Shown here one piece after another: positions 28,714-39,100 of a stretch of DNA of 64,000 bases. A program made the position numbers and the translations under genes. Each line of letters starts with the position of its first letter. The stretch's first letter is position 1. The notes beneath the pieces are model-generated. The model was not told the origin of the DNA and ran no database searches. It saw only the letters and a program-made list of their open reading frames with translations. The DNA is from CAYTLW01 sp964438735 (lineage in GTDB: Bacteria; Myxococcota_A; UBA9042): NCBI GenBank assembly GCA_964438735.1, contig CAYTLW010000025.1, positions 12,317 to 76,316 on the forward strand, in the 5' to 3' direction.

Positions 28714-28746
28714 CGCGAAGTCTGGCTGCAGCGTCCAGCTGAGCTT

Positions 28747-29867
28747 CTATCCCGACTTCAAGCGGGTCCGCTCGTTTCGCGAGACGTATTGCGGCTTGTG
28801 CATCGCGACCAGGTGCCTGCCTGGAGGCAGCATCTTGCTGCATGGCGCCTGACAGATCGGCTTGCCGTCCACATGCACCATGGCGCCGGGCGGCCGCGAT
28901 GCGAACGACACCGGCGCCAGCCCGTCGTCTGCTGGCTTCCACTCGGCCGCCCCGTCGCCGCGCCTCTCCATCTCCACAATCGGCGCCCTGGCAGGGACAC
29001 GTCGGCCGCCTGGCATCTGCAATTCTGGCAATCGCAGGCGGTCGAGCAAGTCCGACACCGCCTCTGCTGCGCTGCGCGCGGGGCGTCTGGCCTGCCATGG
29101 CGCCTTGCCCGTGCCCAGCAAGCAATCTCCCCGCATGGGGTGCAACTCCAGGCTGAGCCAGCGCTGCCGTTTCCCATGAACGATCACTTTCAGCACAGCG
29201 TTGGGCGGCAGCGGTTGCCCGGCTCGGTGGCACCTGCCATCACCGCCCTTGTACTTCAGACCGCTGTATTTCTTGCGCAGCCGATGAAACATGGCGCCGT
29301 CCTCCGGTCCTGACACCACATCGATCTTGCCCGCGCGGCGGACCTCGTCTCGCAGCAGCGGCACCAGCGACTTGTCCGTGCCCCGCCCAGCGACCACAAG
29401 CGCTCGGGTTGAACTGGCCATGAAGCGGTCTGCCGCGGCCTTCACCGCGGCGACGTGGGCGTTGTCCTTCACCAACAGCTCGCCGCGCCAGTTCCACAAG
29501 AACGCCGAAGGAAAGCTCTGAACGCCGAATCGCTTCTGAAGCGAGCCCGCATCGTCGTCACAGAACGCCCGGTGCGGGGTCCAAGGCAGGCTCGGGCAGC
29601 GCCCGTCGTCGGCGTCCCGCACGACGATGAAGCGCAAACCCTTGCGGCCGTAGTTCTGCACCAGCCTCTGCCATTGCGGCATGGCAGCGCGACAGGGTTT
29701 ACAGTCCAGGGAGTAGAATTCGAGCGCTACGAGCCGAACACCGGGCTTGCGCAGCCAGCGGTCGATGTCGACGCGGTCCGCAGCGTAGCTGTGGCCGTCG
29801 CGAGCAACGCTGTTCCGACGAGGAACGAGGCGACCTGCCAGACGCGAATCGTGAAATCAGCTTGCAT
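28747..29867 (-). pseudogene. Thioredoxin/PEGA secreted protein, 5' part with frameshift and premature TAG
   Basis: The ATG at 29867, after AGGAAG, opens a signal-like stretch (VASFLVGTALLATA) in one frame. About 60 bases later that frame is lost. In the frame used downstream, the bases read DIDRWLRKPGVRLVALEFYSLDCKPCRAAMPQW, whose LDCKPC is a good thioredoxin active site of TlpA/ResA type; the first ATG in that frame (29682) already lies after the CxxC. So a one-base frameshift at about 29745-29800 separates the signal from the thioredoxin domain. After it come a helical middle part and a PEGA unit (ASRPPGAMVHVDGKPICQAPC), ending at TAG 28747. With two faults it is either a decayed gene or an error-prone segment. 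An intact form would be a periplasmic thiol-disulfide protein. Confidence 0.7.
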
Positions 29868-30285
29868 GGGTGCTTCCTGACGCCAGCGATCGGCGCCCTG
29901 GACGGTGTCGGTCGTCCTCAGCGGGGGCCTGAGTATGAACAACGGGGCGCACTGTTGGCAATCCGTCCGGTGGTGAACCGGTAGGTGGCACGGGGCTGTG
30001 CCCCGATGTGCGAAAGCCTCAACAAGTAGCAGCGTTGGTGCACGAATTTGTCGGCCCGGCCGGTTTGCCCCAGCTGGGCTCTCGCGCGGGCTCCTCGGGG
30101 CGTAGGAAGAATGGACGCACTTTTCAGAGCCCGGTGCTGGCGGTCTCCCGACGCGACTCGAGGCCGTAGACCTTGGCGCAGCTGATGGGATCGCTGCAGC
30201 GCTGGCGGGGGTGTCGAGCTGGCGACTCGTCTGCGCAGGCTGCTGAGCCACGGTGGCTCCCGAAGGGACAGCTACGAGCCCACCC
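29868..30285. other. Intergenic interval without recognised gene
   Basis: About 418 bases between the disrupted thioredoxin gene and VapC. On the minus strand the frame just after the VapC stop stays open for about 60 codons and ends in KVYGLESRRETASTGL, but it has no start, no ribosome site and no recognised motif. I see no RNA gene, repeat or terminator. Confidence 0.5.
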
Positions 30286-30684
30286 TCAGCCCGATGGACG
30301 AAGCTGCGACCAGGCCTCGTTGAGCGCCCGATCAAAGCTGAGCAGGTCGGTGGCGTCGGCACGCTGACAGACCGCCAGATGCACGAGATCCCGTGCACCC
30401 AGAGTTGGGAATCGCTCGGAGAGGGTGCGCGCGAGGCGCAGGTCCTGTCCGGTCACTGGCAGCACGTCGCGAAGCAAGCGGTCGAAGGAGCTCACCAGCG
30501 CGTCGTATAGCACCAGTTCCTGGCGACGCAGGTAGACATGCAGCAGCTCCTGCAACACTTCGGCGGACGTGAACAGGGGCACCTCGTCCGGTGGCGGCTC
30601 GGTGAGCATGGACAGGGCCTGGCGACTCCTGTTGGGCTCTCGTCCGGCGGCGTAGATAAACACGTTGGTGTCGACGAACCTCAT
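30286..30684 (-). CDS. PIN-domain toxin, VapC-type
   Basis: A 132-residue probable ribonuclease of the PIN fold, the toxin of a VapBC-like pair. It begins RFVDTNVFIYAAGRE, where the Asp-Thr-Asn of the PIN core (first catalytic Asp at residue 4) is plain. Later acidic positions are visible in EVLQELLHVY (Glu ~43) and GARDLVHLAVCQ (Asp ~97), then the DLLSFDRALN end with Asp ~117. This full acidic set suggests active nuclease. ATG at 30684 overlaps the antitoxin stop as ATGA, so antitoxin is made first. VapC toxins of known specificity cleave tRNA or rRNA; the target here is unknown. Confidence 0.93.
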   Translation of the reverse strand: MRFVDTNVFIYAAGREPNRSRQALSMLTEPPPDEVPLFTSAEVLQELLHVYLRRQELVLYDALVSSFDRLLRDVLPVTGQDLRLARTLSERFPTLGARDLVHLAVCQRADATDLLSFDRALNEAWSQLRPSG

Positions 30685-30974
30685 TGTGGGGTTTCTTGAG
30701 CGATTGCGGCGGTGGTGCTGGGCCGCTCCTGCTCGATAGATGCCTTCAGTGTTTCCCAATCGGCGGCGGTGACGTCGTTGGCCAGACTTCGACAATGGTC
30801 GAAGAGCGCGTGGACCTCCTCGACGTTCATGGGAGCCAGACTGCACCGTTGGGCATAGACGGTATTGGCGGCCTCACGCATCCATCGCGACAGGCTCTTG
30901 CCTTCCCGTTTCGCCTGCTCTCGCAGTCGCTCACGCTCCTCGAGGCTGAGGATGACCTGGACACGCAACGACAT
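30681..30974 (-). CDS. Ribbon-helix-helix-like antitoxin (VapB-type)
   Basis: A 97-residue putative antitoxin upstream of and overlapping the PIN toxin. The N-terminus (MSLRVQVILSLEERERLREQAKREGKSLSRWMREAANT) has a beta strand then two helices as in CopG/RHH proteins, split here only for description. The C-terminal half should bind and neutralise the toxin. ATG at 30974 has GAGG eight bases upstream; a GTG at 30983 is possible. The pair would normally repress its own promoter, which should lie just above 30974. Confidence 0.85.
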   Translation of the reverse strand: MSLRVQVILSLEERERLREQAKREGKSLSRWMREAANTVYAQRCSLAPMNVEEVHALFDHCRSLANDVTAADWETLKASIEQERPSTTAAIAQETPQ

Positions 30975-31134
30975 GGCTGCCACCTCTGGTTGTTCGTGTG
31001 TAGCTGGGCAACAGGCGGACCTGACCCGAAACTACACAACCAAGTTACACACCCGGTGTGCGAAGGGCAAGCGATTCACGCGTCGTCGGGCAGAGATGAG
31101 CGTCGGAGCGCAGGAGGAACAGACGCATTTTTTT

Positions 31135-31182
31135 ACGGCCACGGCCACGGCCACGGCCACGGCCACGGTCACGGACACGGCC
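31135..31182. repeat. Hexanucleotide (ACGGCC)8 microsatellite
   Basis: Eight tandem six-base units: five perfect ACGGCC, then ACGGTC, ACGGAC and ACGGCC. It is in the non-coding stretch between the antitoxin (start 30974) and the 3' end of the CotH gene (31200), 18 bases beyond that stop codon. It is preceded by a T7 run at 31128-31134. Because it is six bases long it would not alter a frame, and no gene crosses it. It may vary in length. Confidence 0.9.
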
Positions 31183-31199
31183 CCCGCCACAGCCCCCAC

Positions 31200-33035
31200 C
31201 TACCGACAAATAAACGGCCGCCGCAAGCCACAATGCGCGTCGTACCAGCGACCCTTGCCCCGCTTCTTGAAGGCCGCACAATCCTCGCCGCAGTAGCCGT
31301 CGTTGGGCTCCTTGCGCTTCCACCGCGTGAAGTCCACGTCCGAGCCGTCGTGCCAGACCATATGCCCCTCGCGCTGGTAGTCGTTCATGCCGATCCACCA
31401 CCTGGCCCCGCGGACCTCCTGGCTGGCGTCGTACACGGCGCGGTTCTGCGACTTGGAGTCCAATCTGGCCAGGTGCAACCCCATGGACTCGCAGTACTTC
31501 GCCGCGTCCCACCAGGACATCTCCAGGTCGCAGAAGTGAAAGGTAGCGCCCTCGATCTCCTCTGACGGGCAGGCGCAGGCCGTGGCGTCGTCTGGCAGTC
31601 CGGTGCAGTCGTTGTCGACCTCGTCACAGACCTCCTCCGCTCCCGGGTGGATGTCCGGGTCTTCCGGGGCGCAATCCATGCAGCCATGGCCGTCGCCATC
31701 GGCGTCGATCTCCTTGTCGCCGGACAGGCAGATCAACTGCTTCTCGACCCGGTCCGCGCGGCTGTTGAGGAAGTTGAACAACTCCTTGCGCTTGCGGGCG
31801 ACGCGGTTGGCGGCGTTGCGTTGTTGCGCGTCCTCGAGGCGGATGGGATCGATGCGCGCTGCGATGGCGGTGGCCATGGCAGGCAGGTCGGCGGCCTCGA
31901 AGTGGTCCAGGGCCTTGCGCACCGCCTGCACGTAGGCCAGCCGGCAGGCCCTGTCGTCGAAGCAGAGTTTCGCCAGCAGGCCGCCGCTGTCGAAGATGTC
32001 CAGCTGCTTGAAGAAGACCCGGTCGATACCCCAGGGGATCAGCGTCCATTTGTCGCTCCGCGGCTCGTGGTAGAGCGAGTAATTGTGCGAATGCCGGTAG
32101 CCGTCGAAGTCGCCGACGATGGCGCTGACGGCCAGGAAGGCCAGCACATGCTCCTTGTTCAGCGCGGCCTTGGGGCCCTGGAACAAGCGCTCGACGCCGG
32201 TGGCCGCATGGCCAACCAGCGCCTTCAGGTCGGCGCGGCTGGTATCGCTTCCAGCGTCCAGGTCGAAGCCCCAGATGTCCTGCTCATACATGTCGCAGCC
32301 GTATTCGCCCTCGTAGAGGTTGCCGCTGGGGTCGTCGAAGTGGCGGGCCAGGAAGACGGAGTCGATGGGCTCCACGACCAGGTAGAGGCCCTCCGTATCA
32401 CCGTCCAGCTTCACCGTAGCGTAGCGGGTGCGCGAAGCCGGCACGCCCGCGCGCCGGAAGACCTCGTAGCCCAGCGTCTCGCGCAACATGGTGTCGTCAT
32501 CGTCCATCGCGTTGACCACCAGCCGACGCATCCCGTGCAGCCTGCGTCCGGGCGAGAAGCGGTCGAAGCTGAGGATGAACGAGGGCTTCTCGTCCAGGTC
32601 CTGCATGGTGCGATGACCCTTGAGGCGGATGCCCACCTCGTGCAGGGTCTGGCCGAGCAGCGTGACCGTGGCCCGAGTGAAGCGGCGGCGATGGCGCTCC
32701 AGGGACGAGCGCGCCGCATCGTCCAGCTTGATGTGGATGGCCAGCGGCGTGTCAGGTTCGAAGATCGCCGCGCTGGCATCCGGGCCCTTGTCGCCGACCG
32801 CCTTCGGCTGGAGCGCAGGGCCAGCCTGCTTGTCCGGGGGCGTGCCGGCGGCCGCGGGTGTCGCTGGACCGGTCCGGCTGCCGGGTGGGGGGAGCGGGCT
32901 TCGGCTGCACGCTGTGCTCAGCAACGCCGTGCAGCACAACAGCCCTGTCGCAGCCGCCATGAACGCGCGCAGGAGTTCACGTGGCGCAGGATGCGCTTCG
33001 GAGAGGGCAGCAGATGTCTGGTCTGGGCGTCTCAT
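31200..33035 (-). CDS. CotH-like kinase-fold lipoprotein with MopE-type metal motif and C-type lectin domain
   Basis: A 611-residue exported protein. The N-terminus has a lipobox (LLSTAC, about residue 43) followed by a Pro/Ala/Gly linker; ATG at 33035 and at 32960 are both possible, neither with a strong ribosome site. Residues ~95-410 fit the CotH family, an atypical protein-kinase-like fold used by spore-coat CotH: GIRLKGHR, KPSFILSFDRF, DTMLRETLGYEVFRRAG, GLYLVVEPID, and WTLIPWGIDRVFF. Next is an Asp/Cys-rich DADGDGHGCMDCAPEDPDIHPG segment, as in MopE/metal-binding repeats (~445-480). The C-terminal ~110 residues are a C-type lectin fold (WWIGMNDYQREG, WKRKEPNDGYCGEDCA, FICR). Thus a possible secreted kinase tethered by a sugar-binding module. 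Confidence 0.88.
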   Translation of the reverse strand: MRRPDQTSAALSEAHPAPRELLRAFMAAATGLLCCTALLSTACSRSPLPPPGSRTGPATPAAAGTPPDKQAGPALQPKAVGDKGPDASAAIFEPDTPLAIHIKLDDAARSSLERHRRRFTRATVTLLGQTLHEVGIRLKGHRTMQDLDEKPSFILSFDRFSPGRRLHGMRRLVVNAMDDDDTMLRETLGYEVFRRAGVPASRTRYATVKLDGDTEGLYLVVEPIDSVFLARHFDDPSGNLYEGEYGCDMYEQDIWGFDLDAGSDTSRADLKALVGHAATGVERLFQGPKAALNKEHVLAFLAVSAIVGDFDGYRHSHNYSLYHEPRSDKWTLIPWGIDRVFFKQLDIFDSGGLLAKLCFDDRACRLAYVQAVRKALDHFEAADLPAMATAIAARIDPIRLEDAQQRNAANRVARKRKELFNFLNSRADRVEKQLICLSGDKEIDADGDGHGCMDCAPEDPDIHPGAEEVCDEVDNDCTGLPDDATACACPSEEIEGATFHFCDLEMSWWDAAKYCESMGLHLARLDSKSQNRAVYDASQEVRGARWWIGMNDYQREGHMVWHDGSDVDFTRWKRKEPNDGYCGEDCAAFKKRGKGRWYDAHCGLRRPFICR

Positions 33036-33179
33036 GGGCGGCCTGGCTGGACGAGGTCCCGATGTTGGCAGCGTACTGCGTCACTGCAAAGTCTTCTGAC
33101 CTTCCTGGCCCCATGGCAGATCGCCGGGCCACCCCCGAAGGGACGACCCGGCGCCTGGGTTCATCGAAGCAGCTGGGGG

Positions 33180-36100
33180 CTACTTCTTCTTCTTCTTCTT
33201 CTTCGGCGCTGGCTTCGAGTCGGACTTGGAGCCGCTATCGGAGTCGCTCTTGGCGCTATCCGAACCGCTCTTACTGCCCGAGTCCGAACCGCTCTTGCTG
33301 CCCGAGTCCGAGCCGCTCTTGTCGCCCGAATCCGAACCGCTGTTGCTGTCCGAGTCGCTGTCGCTGCAGTCGCCGTCACTGTCCGAACCGCTGCTATCGG
33401 AGCCGCTGCTATCCGAACCGCTCGAGCCGCTGCCCGACTTGTCGGACGGAGACACGAAGGGACCCGGAGTGCCGGCCAGGCCGGGCGGCAGCTGCGCCGG
33501 AATGGCGTCGCAGTCGTGGTTGACCACAGCGCCACACTGCACGTCCACATCGCCCAGGCTGATCACGCTGCCGTTGACGATGGAGTCGCTGTGCAGCTTG
33601 ATGTCGCCCGTGGCGAAGAGCAGGCCCTTCACCGCGGCGTTGGAGTGGATGTCCAGCTTGCCGTTGCTCAACAACGCAGCGCCCGTGTCGATGGTCGCCA
33701 GCTCCTTGACCTTGATGGACTTGCCACCGTAGGCCAGCAGGCCAGTGCCCACCTTGACGCCGGCGCCGATCTGGATGTGGTCACCGGCGATCAGGGTCAC
33801 GCCATCGCCCACGGTCGCGCCATCCTTGATGTGGATGTGCTTGGTGGCCACCAGGATGCCCGGGCCGGTGATGCTGCCCAGCTTGTTGATGTCGGCGTTG
33901 CCGTTGACCAGCACCACGCCACCTGCGGCGGCCAGATCCAGACCGTCGGTCTTGATCTTGCCCTTCTTCTGCGCCTTGGCGACGTTCAACTGCGCCAGGT
34001 AGCCGCTGTTATCGAACGACGGCGCCGCGGGGATACCGGCGGGCGTATTGCCCAGGTAGATGGCTGCGGGGTTGTGCAGCTTGATCTTGCCGTCGGCGTA
34101 GGCGCCGGCGCTGACGCTGCCCGTCTTGTGGATGGTCAGGTTGCCCAGCGCGAAGCCGTAGCCGTTGACCGTGGCCTCGTTGTGCACGCTGAGCTTGTGA
34201 CCGGAGAACACCTCGCCATTGACCGTCGCCTTGGACTTGACGCTGACGCCGTTCTTGTCCGCCGCGTATACGGCGAAGCTCCACGGCGTCCACTGGACCT
34301 CGATGGTGCTGACGCAGGTGCTGACGTTGCCGCTGTCATCGGTGGCGGTGAAGGTCACCTTGGTGGTGCCGATGGGGTAGTTGGCCGTGGCGTCGTAGCC
34401 GCCGCCGTTGTAGCTGTTGGTGACCGCCACGTTGGCGTCGCAGATGTCACCGAAGCCGGCGATGACCTCAACCGCGGTGCCCGTGAATCGGGTGCAGTCC
34501 ATGGTGATCTTGTCGGGGCAGGTCAGCTTCGGCGGGGTGACATCCGGGATGGCCTTGCAGTTGTCATTGGCGCCGCCGTCGTTGGCGGAGCAGACGTAGT
34601 AGTCCTTCTGGAAGTCGGAGCCGTCGCCGCAGGTGTCGACGCCGCTGCTGGTCACGTTGGCCAGGGTCGCGTTGTTGCAAGCCCAGTTGTTGGCCTTGCA
34701 GGTTCCGCCGCCGCTGGGCGTGCCGGTGTCGACGCAGGAGTCGCTGCGCTTGGTCACGTCGCTGATGCACTGGTCGTTGACGCTGCCATCCGAAGCGTTG
34801 CAGCTGTGGAAGGTGACCGACGGGTTGTCGACGTCGCCGCCACAGACATCCTGGCCGGCGCTGCCCTGCGAGGCGAGCTGGCCGTTGCTGCAATCCCAGT
34901 CGATGGCCTTGCAGCCGCCGCCGCCGAAGAGGTCGCCGGAGTCGCTGCACACATCCTGCTTGACCGTCTTGGCCGGGATGCACTGATCTGCCGCGCCGCC
35001 GTCGGAGGCATGGCAGCCCCAGTACTTGACCACCGGCGTGTCATCGTCGCCGCCGCAGGTGTCGGCGCCGTTGCTGCCGATCGCCGTCAGCTTGCCCTTG
35101 GTGCAATCCCAGTCGGTGGCCTGGCAGCCGCCGCCACCCAGGGCGTCGCCGCTGTCCGAGCAGCTGTCGGCCCGCGCGGTGATGTTGGCGACGCAGCGAT
35201 CGTTGGCCTTGCCGTCGGACGCGGCGCAGCTCCAGTACTTGACCGCCGGGTTGTCCAGGTCGCCGCCACAGGTGTCCGAGCCGGTGCTCTTGTCCGGCTT
35301 GAGCAGACCGTTGCTGCAATCCCAGTCCACCGCGTGGCAGCCGCCGCCACCGAACTCGCCGCCCGTGTCGCTGCACTTGTCGTGCAACGTGGTGGTCGCG
35401 GCCACGCAGGCGTTGTTATTGCTGCAGGTGAAGTAGCCCACCGACGGGTTGTCGGCGTCGCCGCCGCAGGTGTCGGCGCCCTTGGTGTACTTGTGGCTCA
35501 ACACGCCGGGCAGGGCGCCGCCACCACCGCCGCCGAGCGGACCGGTGGACTCGCAGACGTAGCCCCAACGGTAGGAGGTCGGCACGTCATTCCAGCCGTA
35601 GATGTTGTTGCAGTAGCGCATGATGTGCACGTTGTTGCCATCACCATTGGGCTCGCCGGCGGCCCAGATATTGCCTCCTGCCGGCCAGGTACTGCCGGTC
35701 TTGCTCTTGAGGTTGGCGATCCAATAGGACGTCTTGGTGTACGACACGCAGCCAAAGGCACCGTAAGCGGAGTCGACCACGAAGGTGTTCTCGGCCTTGC
35801 TGCCGATGTGGGCCAGCTTGCCGCCGAAGCTCTGGCACTTGCTCTGCGCTTCGGGATGGGTCAGCGAACCCTGGCAGATGAGGTAGTTGCTGCCGTTGAA
35901 GTTGAAGGCCTTGCAGCCGGCCGGCGTCGGCGCCGGGGTGCTGCAGGTCCAATCCGTGGCGGCGCAGGAGCCTCCACCGAGCTTGCTGCCGCTGTCGCTG
36001 CAGGAGTCGGACTTGCCAGTCTTGGCGGGCACGCAGAGGTTGTTGGCCTGGCACGACCAGGTCTTGATGACCGGATTGGCCGCGTCGCCGCCGCAGGTGT

Positions 36101-39100
36101 CGACACCCTGGTTGCCCGTGCTGGTCAGCTTGCCCTTGTTGCAGGTCCAGTCGGTGGCCGAACAGGAGCCGCCGCCGAAGTCGTTGCCGCTGTCGCTGCA
36201 CGAGTCGGACTTGCCCGTCTTGGCCGCGACGCAGGCGTTGCCGCCCTGGCAGCTCCAGTACTTGACGATCGGCTTGGCGTCGTTGCCTCCGCAGGTGTCG
36301 TCGCCGCTACTGCCGGTGCTGCTGAGCAGGCCATTGGCGCAGGTCCAATTGATTGCTGCGCAGGAGCCACCGCCAGAGGCATCGCCCGTGTCGGCGCAGC
36401 TATCGGACTCGGACACCGGTGCGTTGGCCACGCAGGCGTTGCCGGCCGCGTTGCAGCTCCAGGTGGTGATCGACGGGTTGCTGGCGTCGCCACCGCATAT
36501 ATCCGAACCCGAGGTCTTCGCCGCCGTGCAGACGCCCGCCTGGCAGGAATTGGCCGCCGCGGTGCAAGAGCCGCCGCCGTTGGCGCCGCCCGTGTCCTTG
36601 CAGAAGTCACCGCTGCAAGGCGTATTGTCGGCCTTGTTGGGGTTGCTGCAGCTGCCGGTGTTGGCGTCGCAGACACCGGCCGTGTGGCACTCGTCGAGCG
36701 CGGTGCAGACCACCGGCGTGGTGCCGCTGCACGAGCCGCCGCCGCAGACGTCGACCGTGGTGCACGCGTTGCCATCGTCGCAGGCTGACGTGTTGTTGAC
36801 GTGCACGCAGCCGCTGGCCGGGTTGCAGCTGTCGGTCGTGCAGACGTTGTTATCGTCGCAGTCCAGCGAGCTGTTGCCCGTGACCGTGGCCGCCACCGAG
36901 GTGGAGTCATAGAAGTAGTTGCCGTTGCCGAAACCGACTGTGAATTCGACGATGTCGCCCGCCGACAGCGCGTGGCTTCCGTTGTAGGTCGCTGTGTTGC
37001 CACCGCCGCCCACGTTCACGCCACCGGCCCAGACCTGCGAGCCCTTGACCAGGACCGCGACGTCCGTGGTCGTCGGCGGCGCATTGTTGTAGCCGCTGAT
37101 GCCGGTGAAGTTGACCGCGAAGGTGTAGTTGCCGGTGGAGGGCGCCGTGAAACGTACGACGGCGTTCTGCCCCTGCGGGCCCGGGTGCATGGTGACCTGG
37201 CCGGGGTTGAGGGTGGTCGTATTCCATGGGTGCTGGACGGCGGCAGTGTTGTTGGCAAAGACCACGGGGTAGCCCTCGCTCTGCCAGGCGGTGCCGCCGA
37301 AGCCGCCGAACGCGCCATGGAGCCGGAACTGCCCGCCGCGTGTGGGCGAGTCTCCGTAGCTCCAGGGGCCGTTCGGGTTCTTGCCGCCCGCGGCGATCTG
37401 GCTCATGTAGTCAGCCCTGAAGTCCGCGCTGGTGGTGGCCGGCGCGCAGACGCCAGCGGTGCAGGAGTCCGGGCCATCACAGAGGTTGTTGTTGTTGCAG
37501 GCGGTGCCGTCGTTGACGTTGTTCTGCTGGCAGCCGAGCAGCTTGTCGCAGGACGCGCTGGTGCAGGGGTTGCCGTCGGAGACGCAGTTCACCGGTGAGG
37601 TGGCCTTGCAGGCGCCGGCTTCGCAACCGTCGCCGCTGGTGCAGGCGTTGTTGTCGTTGCAAGTGGTCGGTACGAGCTGACCTTCGCTATTGCAGGTGAC
37701 TACGGTCAGGGGGTCGCTGCAGGCCGTCGCGCCGATGTCCAACGTGCCGCCGTTGAAGGGGCAGGCGAGCACGTCGCATGCGTCGCCCTTGCCGTCGCCG
37801 TCGGTATCCTTCTGATCGGGGTTGGCATCCACAGGGCAGTTGTCGCTGCCATCCGGCACGCCGTCGTTGTCGTCATCGGGGTCGCAGACGTCGCCCTGGC
37901 CGTCGCCGTCCAGATTCTCCTGCTGCGGATTGGCGATCGACGGGCAGTTGTCACTGCCATCCTTGACGCCGTCGTCATCGGAGTCGTCATCGAAGTCGTT
38001 GGGGTCGACGTCATCATCGAGACCGTCGTTGTCGTCATCGGGGTCGCATGCGTCGCCGATGCCGTCGTTGTCGAAGTCCTCCTGGTTCGGGTTGGGGATG
38101 CCGATGCAGTTGTCGTCGTCGTTGGCGACGCCGTCGCTGTCGGCGTCGTTGCCGTTGCTCTCCAGCACCAGGATGATGGTCACATCCAGGTCTTCACGCA
38201 GCTGCTTGAGCAGGGTGAACGACTTGAACGAGCTCGTGGTCGGGGGCGTGACCTTGATGTTGATGTTCTGGTCGGGATAGCTGCGGCACATGACAAAGGT
38301 CGTCTTGCCGGACGAGCCCAGGTTGGCCCGGCCATAGGAGCGGCAGCGGTTCCACTCCATGCCCTTGGAGTCGGTGAAGTAGTCGCCGGTGTACCAGTTG
38401 ATCAGCACGTCGGCGCCAGGTACGGGCACGCCGTTCTGGTCCTGGACGGAGACCTTGAGGTGGCGGCTGTTGTACTCAAAATCACGTACCAGATCGCCGT
38501 TGATCTTCAGGTCGTAGGCCTTGCTCCAGGCCTCGTTGTAGGCGTACGTGTACTTGGGTCCGGGCGGGTCATCGGTCCAGTAGGGCCAGGCACGCAAGCG
38601 GATGCGGTAGTCGCCATCGCGCACCTTCGTCGCCCCGTAATTGCCGATGGTGTCGACATAGGTGCTGTTGGTGCCTGCTCCGCCGGATTGGGCGAAGTGC
38701 ACCTGCATTGTCGTGTGGCCGCCGACCCGGGTGAAGGGCGTACCATTGGACTCGAAGACCCGGCCGCTGACAGTGGAACTCTGCACGGTCATCACGAAGT
38801 TGTTGTTGGCCGCCCAAATCCTGTTCTCGTACCAGTAGGGCTCGCTGTTGGCGGGCCACGCCTGCATCTGGCGTTGCTCGGTGTCGCTGCCATGTGGGAT
38901 CACGTGGAATGTGACGCTGTTGCCGTTCTGGCGGGTGTAGCAGTCGAAGTAGCTTCGTCCGGAGAACGTGAGACCATTGGTGGAGAAGGGCTTGATCAGG
39001 TAGTTGGAGTAGTATGCGCGGTGGTCGCCGTTGACCGGCGCGCCGTTGCCATCGACCCAGCTGGCTGTGATCTGCTCGAAGGGCACCGTGATGTTCTGCA

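Noticed and set aside
29868..30285. A small gene downstream of VapC
   Set aside because: The open frame has no start codon with a ribosome site and no motif; it may be chance in GC-rich DNA.
31135..31182. Part of a His-Gly-rich coding sequence on the plus strand
   Set aside because: The frame giving His-Gly has no start, ribosome site or homology and lies antisense to the end of the CotH gene.
31647..36788. A 1713-residue plus-strand open frame
   Set aside because: It is antisense to the CotH lipoprotein and the giant protein, with only low-complexity Val/Ala/Gly sequence; the minus-strand genes have clear domains.
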